Origin: an uncultured Sulfitobacter sp.
GTDB lineage: Bacteria; Pseudomonadota; Alphaproteobacteria; Rhodobacterales; Rhodobacteraceae
DNA length: 46,384 nucleotides
NCBI GenBank assembly: GCA_938003685.1
Contig: CALKXT010000008.1
Location: 1 to 46,384, forward strand
Reading direction: 5' to 3'
Shown: in pieces, positions 9,279-18,878 of the stretch
Layout of the letters: each line of letters starts with the position of its first letter
Numbering within the stretch: position 1 is the first letter of the stretch
Program-made: the position numbers and the translations under genes
Notes under the pieces: model-generated
Seen by the model: only the letters and a program-made list of their open reading frames with translations
Told to the model about the DNA's origin: nothing
Databases searched by the model: none

Positions 9279-9779
9279 TTATTCAATGATCACAAGGGGG
9301 GCACCAAATTCTACGGCATCACCGTCACCCACCATGATCCGCTTGATCGTGCCTGCGCGTGGGGCAGGGATGTGGTTCATGGTTTTCATCGCTTCAACGA
9401 TCAGCAATGTGTCGCCTTCGGCCACTTTGGCCCCAACGGAAATGAACGCAGGTGCGCTTGGTTCACCCTGCATATATACCGTACCGACCATCGGCGAAGT
9501 CACAGCACCGGGATGATCTGCGGGGTCTGCAGCGGCGTCTGTTGCAGGTGTTGCCATCGCGGCGGGTGCAGCAGCAGCGACCATAGGTGCGGCTGCTGTC
9601 GCCTGCATCTGTTGAGGCGCGACAATTTGCTGAGGTGGTTTGCGGCTAACACGTACATTCAGACTATCGTCTTCTGAATAATCACGTTTGACCTGCAATT
9701 CGGTCAGATCATTTTCATTGAGCAATTCAGCCAATGCTCGGATAAAGGCGACATCTGCGTCATGGGTATTTTTTGTCAT
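9279..9779 (-). CDS. accB: Acetyl-CoA carboxylase, biotin carboxyl carrier protein
   Basis: Carries biotin between the carboxylase and carboxyltransferase parts of acetyl-CoA carboxylase. The 166-residue product has an N-terminal helical domain, an Ala/Pro-rich flexible linker at about 48-88, and a C-terminal biotinyl domain with biotin attached at K132 in EAMKTM. The start at 9779 has AGGA about 6 nt upstream; the reading frame stays open to 9860, but the extra 27 residues are basic and do not resemble the family. First gene of accB-accC-aat. Confidence 0.97.
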   Translation of the reverse strand: MTKNTHDADVAFIRALAELLNENDLTELQVKRDYSEDDSLNVRVSRKPPQQIVAPQQMQATAAAPMVAAAAPAAMATPATDAAADPADHPGAVTSPMVGTVYMQGEPSAPAFISVGAKVAEGDTLLIVEAMKTMNHIPAPRAGTIKRIMVGDGDAVEFGAPLVIIE

Positions 9780-9926
9780 GTTTTCCTCAACCTTTGTGTA
9801 CAGGAGCTGTTGTAACCCGCCCTGCTGTTTGTCACGCTTATAGGACATGGGCCGTGCCATGGAAAGCCACCAGTTCTAGAGTAGTATTTGGGGGTCAATG
9901 GAAGTCAGATAAAGGGGAATAGCCAA

Positions 9927-11429
9927 ATGAATCTTGCACATTGGTTGGCGCGCCGTGCAATCATGACACCAGAGCGGCCTGCGCTGTATCACGGATGCGA
10001 TATGATTGCGGATTATGGCGCATTTGATGCGCGTGCGCGTGCTGTTGCTGCTTGGATGCAAGGACAGGGCGTTCAACCCGGTGATCGTATCGGCATCTTC
10101 ATGAAGAATGTGCCTGAGTATTTGGTTGTTTTCTACGGTATTTGGATGGCAGGGGCTGCTGTGGTGCCGATCAACGCCAAACTGCATGGGCGTGAAGCGG
10201 CATTTATCATTGAGGATGCGGGCATTGAATTGGTGTTTGCCACGGATGCATTAGCCGTTACGTTGAATGACGCCGATGTGCAGGCACGTTGCATTGTGAC
10301 GCCCAGTACCGACTTTGGCGAGGTACTAACTACAGCCCCACTTGCTGAAATCATGCACCGCGAGGGTGATGATTTGGCGTGGTTGTTCTATACCTCAGGG
10401 ACGACGGGCAAACCCAAGGGGGTGATGATCACCCATGGTATGCTGATGTCGATGGCACTGTGTTACGAGGTCGATGCCGATATAGTGCGCGTAGAAGATA
10501 GTGCGCTGTATGCAGCCCCTTTAAGCCATGGGGCGGGTATCTATAATTTGATGCACGTGCGAGTTGGGTCACGACATGTGTTCCCTGCCTCGGGGGGATT
10601 TGATGCGGAAGAGATATTTGATCTCGCCGCGCATTTTGGATCGGTTCACATGTTCGCCGCGCCGACGATGGTCAAACGCATGACACAAACAGCCATGGCA
10701 TCGGGTCAGCGTGGGGACGGGCTGCGCACAATCGTTTATGCGGGCGGGCCGATGTACAACGCTGACATCATTGAGGCGGTGGATTGGTTTGGGCCAATCT
10801 TTGTGCAGATATACGGGCAGGGGGAATGTCCGATGGGGATATCGGCCCTGTCGCGGGGGGATATTGCAGACCGTGACGATATGCGATGGCGCGAAAGACT
10901 GGCGTCAGTGGGGCGGGCACAGTCCGCTGTAGAGGTGCAGATAGCAGATGAGAATGGCAATCCTGCACCAACAGGCGCACAGGGTGAGATCATGGTACGG
11001 GGCCAGACGGTAATGCCGGGCTATTGGAACAATCCAGAGGCGACGGCGAAGACCGTAAAAAGCGGCTGGTTACTGACTGGCGATATGGGGTTTCTGGACA
11101 GTGACGGGTATTTGACTCTGCAAGACCGCAGCAAAGATATGATCATCACCGGCGGATCAAACGTCTATCCGCGTGAAGTTGAGGAGGTGTTACTCACGCA
11201 CACCTTGGTGCGTGATGTGTCGGTGGTCGGCCATCCGCACGCGGAATGGGGCGAGGAGGTTGTGGCGTTTGTGGTGGGTGAGGCTGCAGAAGCTGAGTTG
11301 GACGCGCTTTGTCTGGAGCATATCGCGCGGTTCAAGCGACCCAAACGGTATGTTGGGATCGCGGAATTGCCCAAGAATAACTATGGAAAAGTTTTAAAGA
11401 CAGAGCTGAGGAAGATGCTCGGGGATTAA
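9927..11429 (+). CDS. AMP-binding acyl-CoA synthetase (class I adenylate-forming)
   Basis: Likely activates a carboxylic acid to its CoA thioester through an acyl-adenylate. The 500-residue product has the P-loop YTSGTTGKPKG at 155-165, the GYWNNPEAT and TGDMGF motifs, the hinge KDMIITGGSNVYPREVEEVL and the C-terminal PKNNYGKVLKTELR with the catalytic lysine. AAGGGGA lies about 8 nt before the ATG at 9927. The substrate cannot be read from the sequence; medium or long fatty acids and aromatic acids are all possible. The gene converges on the HAAT transporter, sharing a bidirectional terminator, and lies divergently from accB. Co-location with the ScfR-like regulator hints at fatty or short-chain acids, but this is inference. 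Confidence 0.9.
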   Translation: MNLAHWLARRAIMTPERPALYHGCDMIADYGAFDARARAVAAWMQGQGVQPGDRIGIFMKNVPEYLVVFYGIWMAGAAVVPINAKLHGREAAFIIEDAGIELVFATDALAVTLNDADVQARCIVTPSTDFGEVLTTAPLAEIMHREGDDLAWLFYTSGTTGKPKGVMITHGMLMSMALCYEVDADIVRVEDSALYAAPLSHGAGIYNLMHVRVGSRHVFPASGGFDAEEIFDLAAHFGSVHMFAAPTMVKRMTQTAMASGQRGDGLRTIVYAGGPMYNADIIEAVDWFGPIFVQIYGQGECPMGISALSRGDIADRDDMRWRERLASVGRAQSAVEVQIADENGNPAPTGAQGEIMVRGQTVMPGYWNNPEATAKTVKSGWLLTGDMGFLDSDGYLTLQDRSKDMIITGGSNVYPREVEEVLLTHTLVRDVSVVGHPHAEWGEEVVAFVVGEAAEAELDALCLEHIARFKRPKRYVGIAELPKNNYGKVLKTELRKMLGD

Positions 11430-11489
11430 TCCGAGATGCGCGCAGAAAATAGGGATTTTCCAGTGTAAGGCGCGAGGTCGAGTGACGAA

Positions 11490-11523
11490 AAAACCGGTGA
11501 GTCATGACTGACCTACCGGTTTT
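11490..11523. terminator. Bidirectional intrinsic terminator
   Basis: AAAACCGGT (11490-11498) pairs perfectly with ACCGGTTTT (11515-11523); the loop contains a smaller GTCATGAC palindrome. A and T runs on both sides suit termination of the acyl-CoA synthetase (+) and the livF-type gene (-). Confidence 0.75.
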
Positions 11524-11554
11524 GGTATTTAAGAAAGGGTGAATTGAAAAGCGT

Positions 11555-12307
11555 TTAGATCGCCAGATATTCCGCGCGGAGTTCTGCGTTGTCCAACACC
11601 TCAGCAGCGGTGCCGTCAAACACGATCCCGCCCGTATCTAGGATCACAGCGCGGTCTGCCAGTTTCAGGGCACGTACCGCGTTTTGTTCAACCAAGATAG
11701 TGGTGATGCCTTGTTCCTTGATCAGCGATAGAGTTTTTTCGATCTCGTCCACGATCACTGGTGCCAAACCTTCATAGGGTTCATCCAGCAGCAGCACTTT
11801 GATGTCCCGGGCGAGCGCGCGGGCGATTGCGAGCATTTGCTGTTCGCCGCCAGACAATGTGATGCCTTCTTGGGTTTTGCGTTCTCCGAGGCGCGGGAAA
11901 AGGTCGTAGATACGCTCAAGTGACCAGCCGATAGGGGGCGCGATCTGGGCTAGCTTCAGGTTTTCTTCAACCGTGAGGCCAGCGATAATGCGGCGGTCTT
12001 CGGGGACCAGCGCTATACCTGCTGCAGAGGCCTGATGGCTTTTCATTTTGTGCAACGGCTGGTGATCCAACCAGATTTCACCCTTGCGGGCTTCGGGTTC
12101 ATCGAGGCGTGCAATCGCGCGCAGTGTTGACGTTTTGCCCGCGCCGTTACGGCCCAGTAGGGCGAGGATTTCACCTTCATGGACGTTAAAGCTGACACCT
12201 TGCACGATGTAACTTTCGCCGTAGTAAGCGTGCAGATCCCAAACGGAGAGGAAAGCAGGCGCAGTCGCGGCGTGATTTGCATTTTTGGGAATTGTGTTTG
12301 TATTCAT
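11555..12307 (-). CDS. livF: HAAT-family ABC transporter ATPase, LivF type
   Basis: One of two nucleotide-binding subunits of a hydrophobic amino acid/amide-type ABC importer. The 250-residue protein has Walker A GRNGAGKT, the ABC signature LSGGEQQ and Walker B VLLLDEPYEGLAP, with the short C terminus and DLHAYYGESYIVQGVSF opening typical of LivF. The ATG at 12307 has AAGGA about 9 nt upstream; an earlier in-frame start at 12382 would add a Cys/His-rich stretch and cover the intercistronic hairpin. Last gene of the SBP-livH-livM-livG-livF operon. The symbol denotes the subunit type; the substrate need not be leucine. Confidence 0.92.
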   Translation of the reverse strand: MNTNTIPKNANHAATAPAFLSVWDLHAYYGESYIVQGVSFNVHEGEILALLGRNGAGKTSTLRAIARLDEPEARKGEIWLDHQPLHKMKSHQASAAGIALVPEDRRIIAGLTVEENLKLAQIAPPIGWSLERIYDLFPRLGERKTQEGITLSGGEQQMLAIARALARDIKVLLLDEPYEGLAPVIVDEIEKTLSLIKEQGITTILVEQNAVRALKLADRAVILDTGGIVFDGTAAEVLDNAELRAEYLAI

Positions 12308-12343
12308 CGTCTTAAATCCTTCGGCGTGGGCGGCGCAGAGCAC

Positions 12344-12368
12344 CACCTTACGGGGGTGGCGTAAGGTG
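12344..12368. repeat. Intercistronic hairpin between livG and livF
   Basis: CACCTTACG (12344-12352) and CGTAAGGTG (12360-12368) form a perfect 9-bp stem with a 7-nt loop in the 83-nt gap. There is no T run, so it looks like an mRNA-stabilising or processing element rather than a terminator. Confidence 0.7.
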
Positions 12369-12390
12369 AGCGCGTGGCCCACCCCGTATC

Positions 12391-13155
12391 TTAAGCGGCG
12401 TCTTGGCTTTCGCCCAAATATGCTTCGCGCACCTTGGGGTGGCCTTTGATTTTGTCTGGCGTGTCTTCGACCAATGGTGTGCCTTGCGCCAACACGGTGA
12501 TGCGTTCGGCCAAGGAAAACACAACGTGCATGTCATGCTCGATGATCGCGATGGTAATGTCGCGCTCTTCCTTGATCCGCTTGAGCAGATCAATGGTGTT
12601 GTTGGTATCAGCACGCGCCATGCCAGCGGTTGGTTCATCCAACAGCAAAAGGCGGGGTTCTTGGCTGAGGCACATGGCGATTTCAAGACGGCGCTTGTCC
12701 CCACGCGACATAGAGGCCGCATGCATCTGGCGCTTGTCCATCAGATTCATGTCTTCCAGCATGTGTTCGGCTTTTTCGACAACTTCCTTTTGGTTCATAA
12801 CACTGGAGATTGCGTTCATCTCAAAGGCACCATCGCGTTTGGCAAAACAAGGGATCAACATGTTTTCCATAACCGTCAGGTCGCCAAAAATCTCTGGCGT
12901 CTGGAACACGCGGGAAATACCCATTTGGTTGATCTCGTAAGGCTTGCGCCCCAACACCGATTGCCCGTCAAACATCACTGACCCAGTATCAGGGATCAGT
13001 TTGCCAACCAGACAATTTAGCAGGGTGGATTTACCGGCCCCGTTTGGGCCGATGATCGCGTGTACGGTGTTCTCTTCGACGTTCAGGTTCACATCCCCGA
13101 GGGCCTGTAGCCCCCCAAAGCGTTTGCCGACGTTCTTTACTTCTAGAATAGCCAT
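12391..13155 (-). CDS. livG: HAAT-family ABC transporter ATPase, LivG type
   Basis: Second ATPase of the importer, 254 residues from the ATG at 13155 (MAILEVKNVGKRFGG). Walker A GPNGAGKS and Walker B LLLLDEPTAGM are intact. The signature reads MSRGDKRRLEIAM in place of LSGGQ, a variant also seen in LivG/UrtD-like proteins. An ATG two codons earlier (13161) is possible, but AAGGAG would then be only 3 nt away, against 9 nt for 13155. The gene starts 13 nt after livM ends. Confidence 0.93.
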   Translation of the reverse strand: MAILEVKNVGKRFGGLQALGDVNLNVEENTVHAIIGPNGAGKSTLLNCLVGKLIPDTGSVMFDGQSVLGRKPYEINQMGISRVFQTPEIFGDLTVMENMLIPCFAKRDGAFEMNAISSVMNQKEVVEKAEHMLEDMNLMDKRQMHAASMSRGDKRRLEIAMCLSQEPRLLLLDEPTAGMARADTNNTIDLLKRIKEERDITIAIIEHDMHVVFSLAERITVLAQGTPLVEDTPDKIKGHPKVREAYLGESQDAA

Positions 13156-13168
13156 CTGCATGCGCTCC

Positions 13169-14377
13169 TTATTCTGCGGGTGTTGTTGTGCCATCGGCTG
13201 CGTCGTCCGATGGTTTTTTGCGGCTGAACATCCGGCCAATACGTTGGCCACCTTCAACAAGGCCACCGGGTAGGAAAATCACAACCAACATGAACAACAG
13301 ACCCAGCGTCAGGTGCCAGCCTTTGCCCACAAAGGGGTGAATGATGGTGACCATGAAGTCTTCGATGCCGTCAGGCATGAACGAGAACCAGCTGTGCAAG
13401 ACGTTGTCGTTGATCTTGGCAAAGATGTTTTCAAAGTATTTGATGAAACCAGCGCCCAGGATTGGACCGATCAATGTACCTGCACCGCCAAGGATGGTCA
13501 TCAGAACAACCTCACCAGAGGCAGTCCATTGCATGCGTTCGGCACCGGCAAGTGGGTCCATTGAGGCCAGTAGGCCACCTGCAAGACCTGCATACATGCC
13601 AGAGATCACAAAGGCCGCAAGCGTATAGGGGCGTGTGTTCAGGCCTGTATAATTCATGCGTTGCTGGTTTGATTTTACCGCGCGCAACATCATTCCAAAA
13701 GGGGAGCGGAAGATGCGGATCGCAAGGTAGAAGGTTAGCAGCATGATGATCGCACAGAGGTAATAGCCGAAGGAGAAATCAAAGCTCCAACCGGCGACGT
13801 CTAATGTGTAGGTCGACTGCATTTCCTGACCAAACAGGTGTGGAATGTTTGGGAGGTTTTCATTGTGAAAGTACTGCGGGTCAGAGGTATAAACCTGTAA
13901 TCCCGTTTCACCATTGGTGATGGGCGTGCCAAAGAAGCGACCAATCAGATCGGAATAGGCGATGGCGAACAACATCTGTGCAAAGGCCAATGTCAGGATT
14001 GAGAAGTAGATACCTGAGCGGCGCAGCGAGATATATCCGATCGCCAGCGCGAATACGGCTGAAACGATTATTGAAAGCACCATGCCGGGAATGATGTTGT
14101 AGCCCAAAAGCTTGAACATCCAAACGGCAGAGTAGGACCCCACACCTAGGAAAGCAGCGTGTCCAAAGCTGAGGTAGCCTGTGAGGCCGAACAGCAGGTT
14201 AAATCCAATCGCCAAGATACCAAAGATAACAAAGCGTTGCATCAGGTCAGGGTAGCCCGCGTTGAACTGTGCCATGGCAGAGTCCGTCGGGAACGGGTTG
14301 AGGATGAAGGGGGCTGCCAGCGCCATAATGGCGACGATGATCAGCAGGCGAGTGTCGCGTTTTTCTAGTCCAAACAT
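13169..14377 (-). CDS. livM: HAAT-family ABC transporter permease, LivM type
   Basis: Integral membrane subunit, 402 residues, with about ten hydrophobic segments. The LivM landmarks are present: [16 protein letters not shown] and, later, [22 protein letters not shown], the conserved cytoplasmic loop that contacts the ATPase. GGAGGAA lies about 8 nt before the ATG at 14377. The hydrophilic C-terminal tail is Lys/Asp-rich. It follows livH after 4 nt. Confidence 0.94.
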   Translation of the reverse strand: MFGLEKRDTRLLIIVAIMALAAPFILNPFPTDSAMAQFNAGYPDLMQRFVIFGILAIGFNLLFGLTGYLSFGHAAFLGVGSYSAVWMFKLLGYNIIPGMVLSIIVSAVFALAIGYISLRRSGIYFSILTLAFAQMLFAIAYSDLIGRFFGTPITNGETGLQVYTSDPQYFHNENLPNIPHLFGQEMQSTYTLDVAGWSFDFSFGYYLCAIIMLLTFYLAIRIFRSPFGMMLRAVKSNQQRMNYTGLNTRPYTLAAFVISGMYAGLAGGLLASMDPLAGAERMQWTASGEVVLMTILGGAGTLIGPILGAGFIKYFENIFAKINDNVLHSWFSFMPDGIEDFMVTIIHPFVGKGWHLTLGLLFMLVVIFLPGGLVEGGQRIGRMFSRKKPSDDAADGTTTPAE

Positions 14378-14381
14378 GTTC

Positions 14382-15410
14382 TTATTCCTCCATCACACCT
14401 TTGCGGCCCATCAGGCCACGGGGACGTGTCAGCAAGATGATAATGGCAACCACATAGATGATGATCTGGTCAATACCGGGGATGATCGCTTTTACTTCGT
14501 TCATTGACGCAAGGGATTCTAAGATACCCAGCATAAAACCGGCCAGTACCGCACCGGGCAATGAGCCCATGCCACCGACAACAACCACAACAAAACTAAG
14601 CACAAGGAAATCCATGCCCATGTGGTAGTTGGGCGAGTTGATCGGGGCGTACATCACCCCCGCCAATCCGGCGACCGCCGCAGCGATACCAAACATAAAG
14701 GTAAAGCGTTTGTCGATATCGATGCCCAAAAGCCCAACTGTTTCGCGATCCGCCATACCAGCACGGACAACCATCCCAAAGGTGGTGAACTGCAAGAAGG
14801 CAAAGACAGCGCCGATGATCATGGCAGAGAAGCCAAAGTAGACCAAGCGCCAGTAGGGGTAGGCAAGTGATGTATCAAGACCGAGGAGCGGTCCAAAATC
14901 AAAGCTGCCAACAAAGGCCGAAGGTGCTGGGGTTGGAATTGGGTTTGCGCCGTAGAAGTATTTGATCACTTCCTGAAGCACGATTGCCAATCCAAAGGTC
15001 ACAAGAATCTGATCCGCGTGGGGGCGCTTGTAGAAATGTTTGATCAACCCGCGTTCCATCGCGAAGCCGATGAACAACATCACCGGAATGGCGAACAGGA
15101 TCGCCAAGGGGACAGCCCAGTCAATAATACTGGCACCAACTTCGGGCCCAAACCAGCTTTCAACATAAGGTGTCTTAATTTTCAGGGGGTTACCAAGAAA
15201 ATCTTTTTCCGTCGCGCTGAGTGTTTCAGAGCTGAGTGTCAGGATTTTCTGTAAGGTCACAGAGCAGAACGCCCCGATCATGAACAAGGCACCGTGGGCG
15301 AAGTTGACCACGCCCAAAGTGCCGAAAATCAGCGTCAGACCAAGGGCGATCAACGCATATGCGGAGCCCTTGTCGAGGCCGTTTAAAATTTGAAGAAGAA
15401 TTGCGTCCAT
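14382..15410 (-). CDS. livH: HAAT-family ABC transporter permease, LivH type
   Basis: Integral membrane subunit, 342 residues, with about eight hydrophobic segments. It begins [24 protein letters not shown] and has the LivH hallmarks [16 protein letters not shown] and [22 protein letters not shown]. Between them is a hydrophilic periplasmic insert of about 40 residues. The ATG at 15410 is preferred over a GTG at 15419 because GGTGGGG is better spaced for it. It lies 105 nt after the binding-protein gene, with a hairpin in between. Confidence 0.94.
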   Translation of the reverse strand: MDAILLQILNGLDKGSAYALIALGLTLIFGTLGVVNFAHGALFMIGAFCSVTLQKILTLSSETLSATEKDFLGNPLKIKTPYVESWFGPEVGASIIDWAVPLAILFAIPVMLFIGFAMERGLIKHFYKRPHADQILVTFGLAIVLQEVIKYFYGANPIPTPAPSAFVGSFDFGPLLGLDTSLAYPYWRLVYFGFSAMIIGAVFAFLQFTTFGMVVRAGMADRETVGLLGIDIDKRFTFMFGIAAAVAGLAGVMYAPINSPNYHMGMDFLVLSFVVVVVGGMGSLPGAVLAGFMLGILESLASMNEVKAIIPGIDQIIIYVVAIIILLTRPRGLMGRKGVMEE

Positions 15411-15468
15411 GGTCCCCACCTATTGGATGATGCTTTCTGCCGGGCTTAGCCTCAGGCAGAATGAGGGG

Positions 15469-15494
15469 GTAGGGCGCGTCATAACGCGCCCTAC
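15469..15494. repeat. Perfect hairpin between binding-protein gene and livH
   Basis: GTAGGGCGCG (15469-15478) pairs with CGCGCCCTAC (15485-15494) around a 6-nt loop. No T run follows. Such hairpins after the binding-protein gene often raise its mRNA level over that of the membrane subunits; that role is inferred here. Confidence 0.8.
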
Positions 15495-15515
15495 GATGTT
15501 CTCAAAGTGCGTAAA

Positions 15516-16862
15516 TTACGCGCCTGGGTTACACTTGCCCAAGTCGCCACCGGCGAACATTGGGTGATCATGTGGGTACTCAACCTGAGCACGTGGTGTC
15601 ACTTCAACGATTTCCAGTGTGTCGTATTCGTTCGTCGGGTTCTCTTTACCCTTCATAACCAACACGTCTTTGAAGCACTGGTGGTCATCGCCGCGGTACA
15701 GAACCGGACCGTTGCCCAAGCCATCGAACTCAAAGTCTTCCAGAGCTTCTACAACACCACATGGGTTGAATGTGCCCTCACGCTCAACAGCATCTGCATA
15801 AAGCAATGTCTGAACATAGCATGTGTGTGCTGAGTTGGATGGTGGGCGGCCGTACTTTTCGCCAAAGGACTTAACGAAGGCTTTAGAACCTTCATCCTGA
15901 AGCTGCCAGTTCCAGTTCATCGAACCGATAACACCTTCAACGTTTTTGCCCGCACCAGCGGCCATCAACTCGGAGTACAACGGCACAACGATTTCGAACT
16001 TCTTGCCGTTCACTTCTTTGTTCAACAGGTCAAACTGGACCGCGTTGGTCAAAGAGTTAACCATGTTCCCGCCGTAGTGGTTCAGAACCAGAACGTCGGC
16101 ACCAGAGTTCAGTACAGGCGCGATATAGGAAGAGAAGTCAGTGGACGCGAGAGGCGTCAGCACGTTGTTCACAGTTTCCCAGCCCATGGCCTCAGTCGCG
16201 GCTGCGATTGATTCCTGCTGTGTCCAGCCCCATGTGTAGTCAGCTGTCAGGTGGTAGGCTTTACGATCAGAACCGTAAGCATTTTTCAAAACGGGTGCCA
16301 AAGCAGCCGCTGACATGTAACCGTTAAAGAAGTGGCGGAAGCCGTTGGCTTTGCGGTCTTTACCGGTTGTGTCGTTTGAGTGGGTCAAGCCCGCCATGAA
16401 GATCACGCCAGCTTCTTGGCACAGACCCTGAACAGCGACAGCCACACCAGAGGAAGATCCACCGTTGATCATCACGGCGCCATCTTTTTCGATCATGGAC
16501 TTGGCTGATGCACGTGCTGCGTCTGACTTTGTCTGAGTGTCGCCAGTTACGAATGCAACCTTCTTACCCAAGATGCCGTTACCCTTAAGCGCTTTTGAGC
16601 TAAAGGTGTTCATCATGCCGCCGTCGCCTTCACCGTTCAGGTGCTGGACAGCAAGTTCTTGTGCGCGCAATTCGTCCAAGCCTTCTTCGGCGTAGGGACC
16701 AGTTTGTGGCACGTTAAAGCCCAAGGTGACTGTGTCGCCCGTTGGTGCGTTTGTAAAACCTGAGTGGCCGTCGGCCCGCAGATACGTCGGCAAAGCAAGA
16801 CCAGCACCAGCAACGGCACTTGTTTTGATCAGACCACGACGTGTCAAATTAGAAAATGACAT
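15516..16862 (-). CDS. HAAT-family ABC transporter substrate-binding protein
   Basis: Periplasmic type-1 binding protein that supplies the LivHMGF-type importer. It has 448 residues with an N-terminal twin-arginine signal (LTRRGLIKTSAVAGAGLALP). The two-lobe fold is indicated by GFNVPQTGPYAEEGLDELRAQ at the start, NGGSSSGVAVAVQ, and LTADYTWGWTQQES in the middle. The sequence is closer to the long amide/urea-like HAAT binding proteins than to short LivJ, so the ligand is left open. The ATG at 16862 has GGGAGGAATTC directly upstream. First gene of the operon and divergent from the ScfR-like regulator. Confidence 0.92.
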   Translation of the reverse strand: MSFSNLTRRGLIKTSAVAGAGLALPTYLRADGHSGFTNAPTGDTVTLGFNVPQTGPYAEEGLDELRAQELAVQHLNGEGDGGMMNTFSSKALKGNGILGKKVAFVTGDTQTKSDAARASAKSMIEKDGAVMINGGSSSGVAVAVQGLCQEAGVIFMAGLTHSNDTTGKDRKANGFRHFFNGYMSAAALAPVLKNAYGSDRKAYHLTADYTWGWTQQESIAAATEAMGWETVNNVLTPLASTDFSSYIAPVLNSGADVLVLNHYGGNMVNSLTNAVQFDLLNKEVNGKKFEIVVPLYSELMAAGAGKNVEGVIGSMNWNWQLQDEGSKAFVKSFGEKYGRPPSNSAHTCYVQTLLYADAVEREGTFNPCGVVEALEDFEFDGLGNGPVLYRGDDHQCFKDVLVMKGKENPTNEYDTLEIVEVTPRAQVEYPHDHPMFAGGDLGKCNPGA

Positions 16863-16926
16863 GAATTCCTCCCGATTGTTAAAACTATGCATCCATCTCG
16901 TTGAATGGACGCACGTGGCACAAAGG

Positions 16927-17034
16927 TGCAAATATCTTATCGCCCGACAAGTGAAAACGGATCAATAAGCCCCTTGATAAACACAAGAATTCTGTAAATA
17001 TCTTCGCAGTGAGTATGAAAAAATTGTAAATAAA
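16927..17034. promoter_or_regulatory. Divergent control region with three related repeats
   Basis: The 227-nt gap between the binding-protein gene and the ScfR-like gene holds TGCAAATATCTT (16927-16938), TGTAAATATCTT (16993-17004) and a weaker TGTAAATAAAGT (17025-17036 region). The first two differ at one base and lie 66 nt apart. They are candidate operators for the adjacent regulator; binding is inferred. Confidence 0.4.
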
Positions 17035-17089
17035 GTGATGTTGCAGTGCAGAAACCCATTGATTTTGCGCGATAATGTGAGGCGACGGG

Positions 17090-18385
17090 ATGACACGTGA
17101 AGCGTTGACAGGTAGCCGCATCCGCGAACGGCGGGTGATGGCGGGGCAAAAGCAAGCAGATCTGGCGCGCCAGATTGGTATTTCTGCCAGCTATCTGAAT
17201 TTGATTGAGCATAATCGCCGCAGAATCGGTGGGAAAGTACTGCTCAATATCGCCGCAGCCTTGGGCGTTGAACCGCAAGCGTTGACTGAGGGGGCAGAAG
17301 CCGCCTTGATCGCAACATTGCGTGAAGCTGCGATTGATGCGGGGCTCACCGGGCCTGACGCTGCGCGCGCAGATGAATTTGCAGGCCGCTTTCCGGGATG
17401 GGCGGACGTTCTGGTTGGCACACGTCGCCGCATCGCAGCACTTGAGCAAACGGTTGAGGCGTTGACCGACCGTTTAGCGCATGATCCACATTTAGCCGCT
17501 TCTATGCATGAATTGTTAACAACAGCCGCAGCGATCCGGTCAACGGCTTCGATCTTGGCCGAAACTAAAACTTTGCAACCTGAGTGGCGTGATCGTTTTC
17601 ATGCCAATATTAACGAAGATAGCCGCAGGTTGTCTGACAGTGCGCAGGCGTTGGTTACCTATCTAGAGACACACCCAGATGCGTCCGAAACGGCCAGTTC
17701 ACCTCAAGAAGAGGTCGAAGTCTTCCTCGCTAATCATTCCTTTGAATTTGAGACGCTTGAGACAACCGAGGATACGCAGAACCAGATTGAGGTGCTGATT
17801 GATGGCGCACAGATGCTGCAATCCTTGGCTGCGCGCCATATTGCAAAAGGGGTATTGCAGCAGGTTGCACGTGATGCAGCACGCTTGCCTATTGTATTGC
17901 TGCGTGAGGCCGTTGCCCGCCTTGGGTCGGATCCGGTCACACTGGCGCGCGATTTGCGTCAACCTGTTGTGCGTATCTTGCGCCGATTGGCAGCGCTACC
18001 CGAACTGGGGGCGGGGTTGGTGGTGTGCGACCGATCCGGCACTGTCATTTTTCGCAAATCCGTAGAAGGTTTTACCGTGCCACGCCACGGCGCATGTTGC
18101 CCCCTTTGGCCTTTGTTTTCGGCGCTTAACCATCCAGGCAGTGTGATGGCAACACGCGTGTCACAACTGGGCCATGCGCGCGCTGAATTTGATTGTTTTG
18201 CCGCCTGTGACACGGTTGGCGTGCCGTCTTACAACGCCGCACCCTTGGTGCAGGCTGTTATGCTTCTGATCCCCACGACCTCGGGTGCTGAAAGCGCAGA
18301 GCAGATGGGATCAACCTGCCGGATATGCCCGCACGAGGATTGCGCGGCACGGCGTGAACCATCGATCTTGAGCCAAGGTGTTTAA
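17090..18385 (+). CDS. XRE-family regulator with DUF2083 domain, ScfR/RamB type
   Basis: Transcription factor of the short-chain fatty acyl regulator group, which in other bacteria controls acetate, propionate or glyoxylate-related genes. The 431-residue protein has an N-terminal Cro/C1-type helix-turn-helix at about 8-65 (QADLARQIGISASYLNLIEHNRRRIGG), a central helical region, and a C-terminal DUF2083-type domain with the cysteine-bearing motifs HGACCPLWPLF and CRICPHEDCAARREPS. GAGG lies about 7 nt before the ATG at 17090. It is divergent from the HAAT transporter, which suggests it regulates that operon. The effector, perhaps an acyl-CoA, is inferred from the family. Confidence 0.87.
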   Translation: MTREALTGSRIRERRVMAGQKQADLARQIGISASYLNLIEHNRRRIGGKVLLNIAAALGVEPQALTEGAEAALIATLREAAIDAGLTGPDAARADEFAGRFPGWADVLVGTRRRIAALEQTVEALTDRLAHDPHLAASMHELLTTAAAIRSTASILAETKTLQPEWRDRFHANINEDSRRLSDSAQALVTYLETHPDASETASSPQEEVEVFLANHSFEFETLETTEDTQNQIEVLIDGAQMLQSLAARHIAKGVLQQVARDAARLPIVLLREAVARLGSDPVTLARDLRQPVVRILRRLAALPELGAGLVVCDRSGTVIFRKSVEGFTVPRHGACCPLWPLFSALNHPGSVMATRVSQLGHARAEFDCFAACDTVGVPSYNAAPLVQAVMLLIPTTSGAESAEQMGSTCRICPHEDCAARREPSILSQGV

Positions 18386-18495
18386 GCATCTTGTCTGCTT
18401 TGACACCTTAGGGTTTACAGTGCATCTTAATCATGACCACGCCGACCCTCACATAAGATGAGGGCGCAGGGTCACGAGGGGGAGGACGACACGCG

Positions 18496-18864
18496 ATGAG
18501 CAAACATGTGGTGCTGGTCGAAGACGAAGTTAATATCGCTGAGGCAATCCGTTTTCTGTTATCCCAAGAAGGGTGGCGCGTGGAAACTTTGGCAAATGGA
18601 TCAACGGCTGTTGACGTCATTCGCAATGTCCTGCCGGATTTGGTGATGCTTGATGTGATGTTGCCGGGCAAAAGTGGCTTTGAAATTTTGGATGAACTGC
18701 GTGCGGATACGTCATTTGACGACATGCCAATTTTGATGCTGACGGCACGTGGGCAAAGCCGTGACCGCGAGATGGCAGAAAAGGCAGGTGTCAGCCGTTT
18801 TATGACCAAGCCGTTCTCTAATTCCGAGATGTTGGATGCTGTGCGTGAACTGACCAACACATGA
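18496..18864 (+). CDS. Single-domain response regulator (CheY-like)
   Basis: A 122-residue receiver domain with no output domain. The phosphorylation site is D53 (VMLDVMLPG), the acidic pair is E9/D10, the switch Thr is T83 (MLTARG) and the conserved Lys is K105 (MTKPF). GGGGAGG lies about 10 nt before the ATG. A small hairpin (CCCTCA at 18446-18451 with TGAGGG at 18459-18464) lies just upstream. It is followed 14 nt later by a small membrane protein and then the symporter-histidine kinase, so it is the obvious phosphoryl acceptor of that kinase. Its output must be through protein interaction or a further phosphotransfer step. Confidence 0.93.
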   Translation: MSKHVVLVEDEVNIAEAIRFLLSQEGWRVETLANGSTAVDVIRNVLPDLVMLDVMLPGKSGFEILDELRADTSFDDMPILMLTARGQSRDREMAEKAGVSRFMTKPFSNSEMLDAVRELTNT

Positions 18865-18878
18865 AGCGGGCATAACGG

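Noticed and set aside
12403-12981. Plus-strand frame opposite livG
   Set aside because: His/Phe/Val-rich shadow of an ABC ATPase gene with intact Walker motifs on the other strand.
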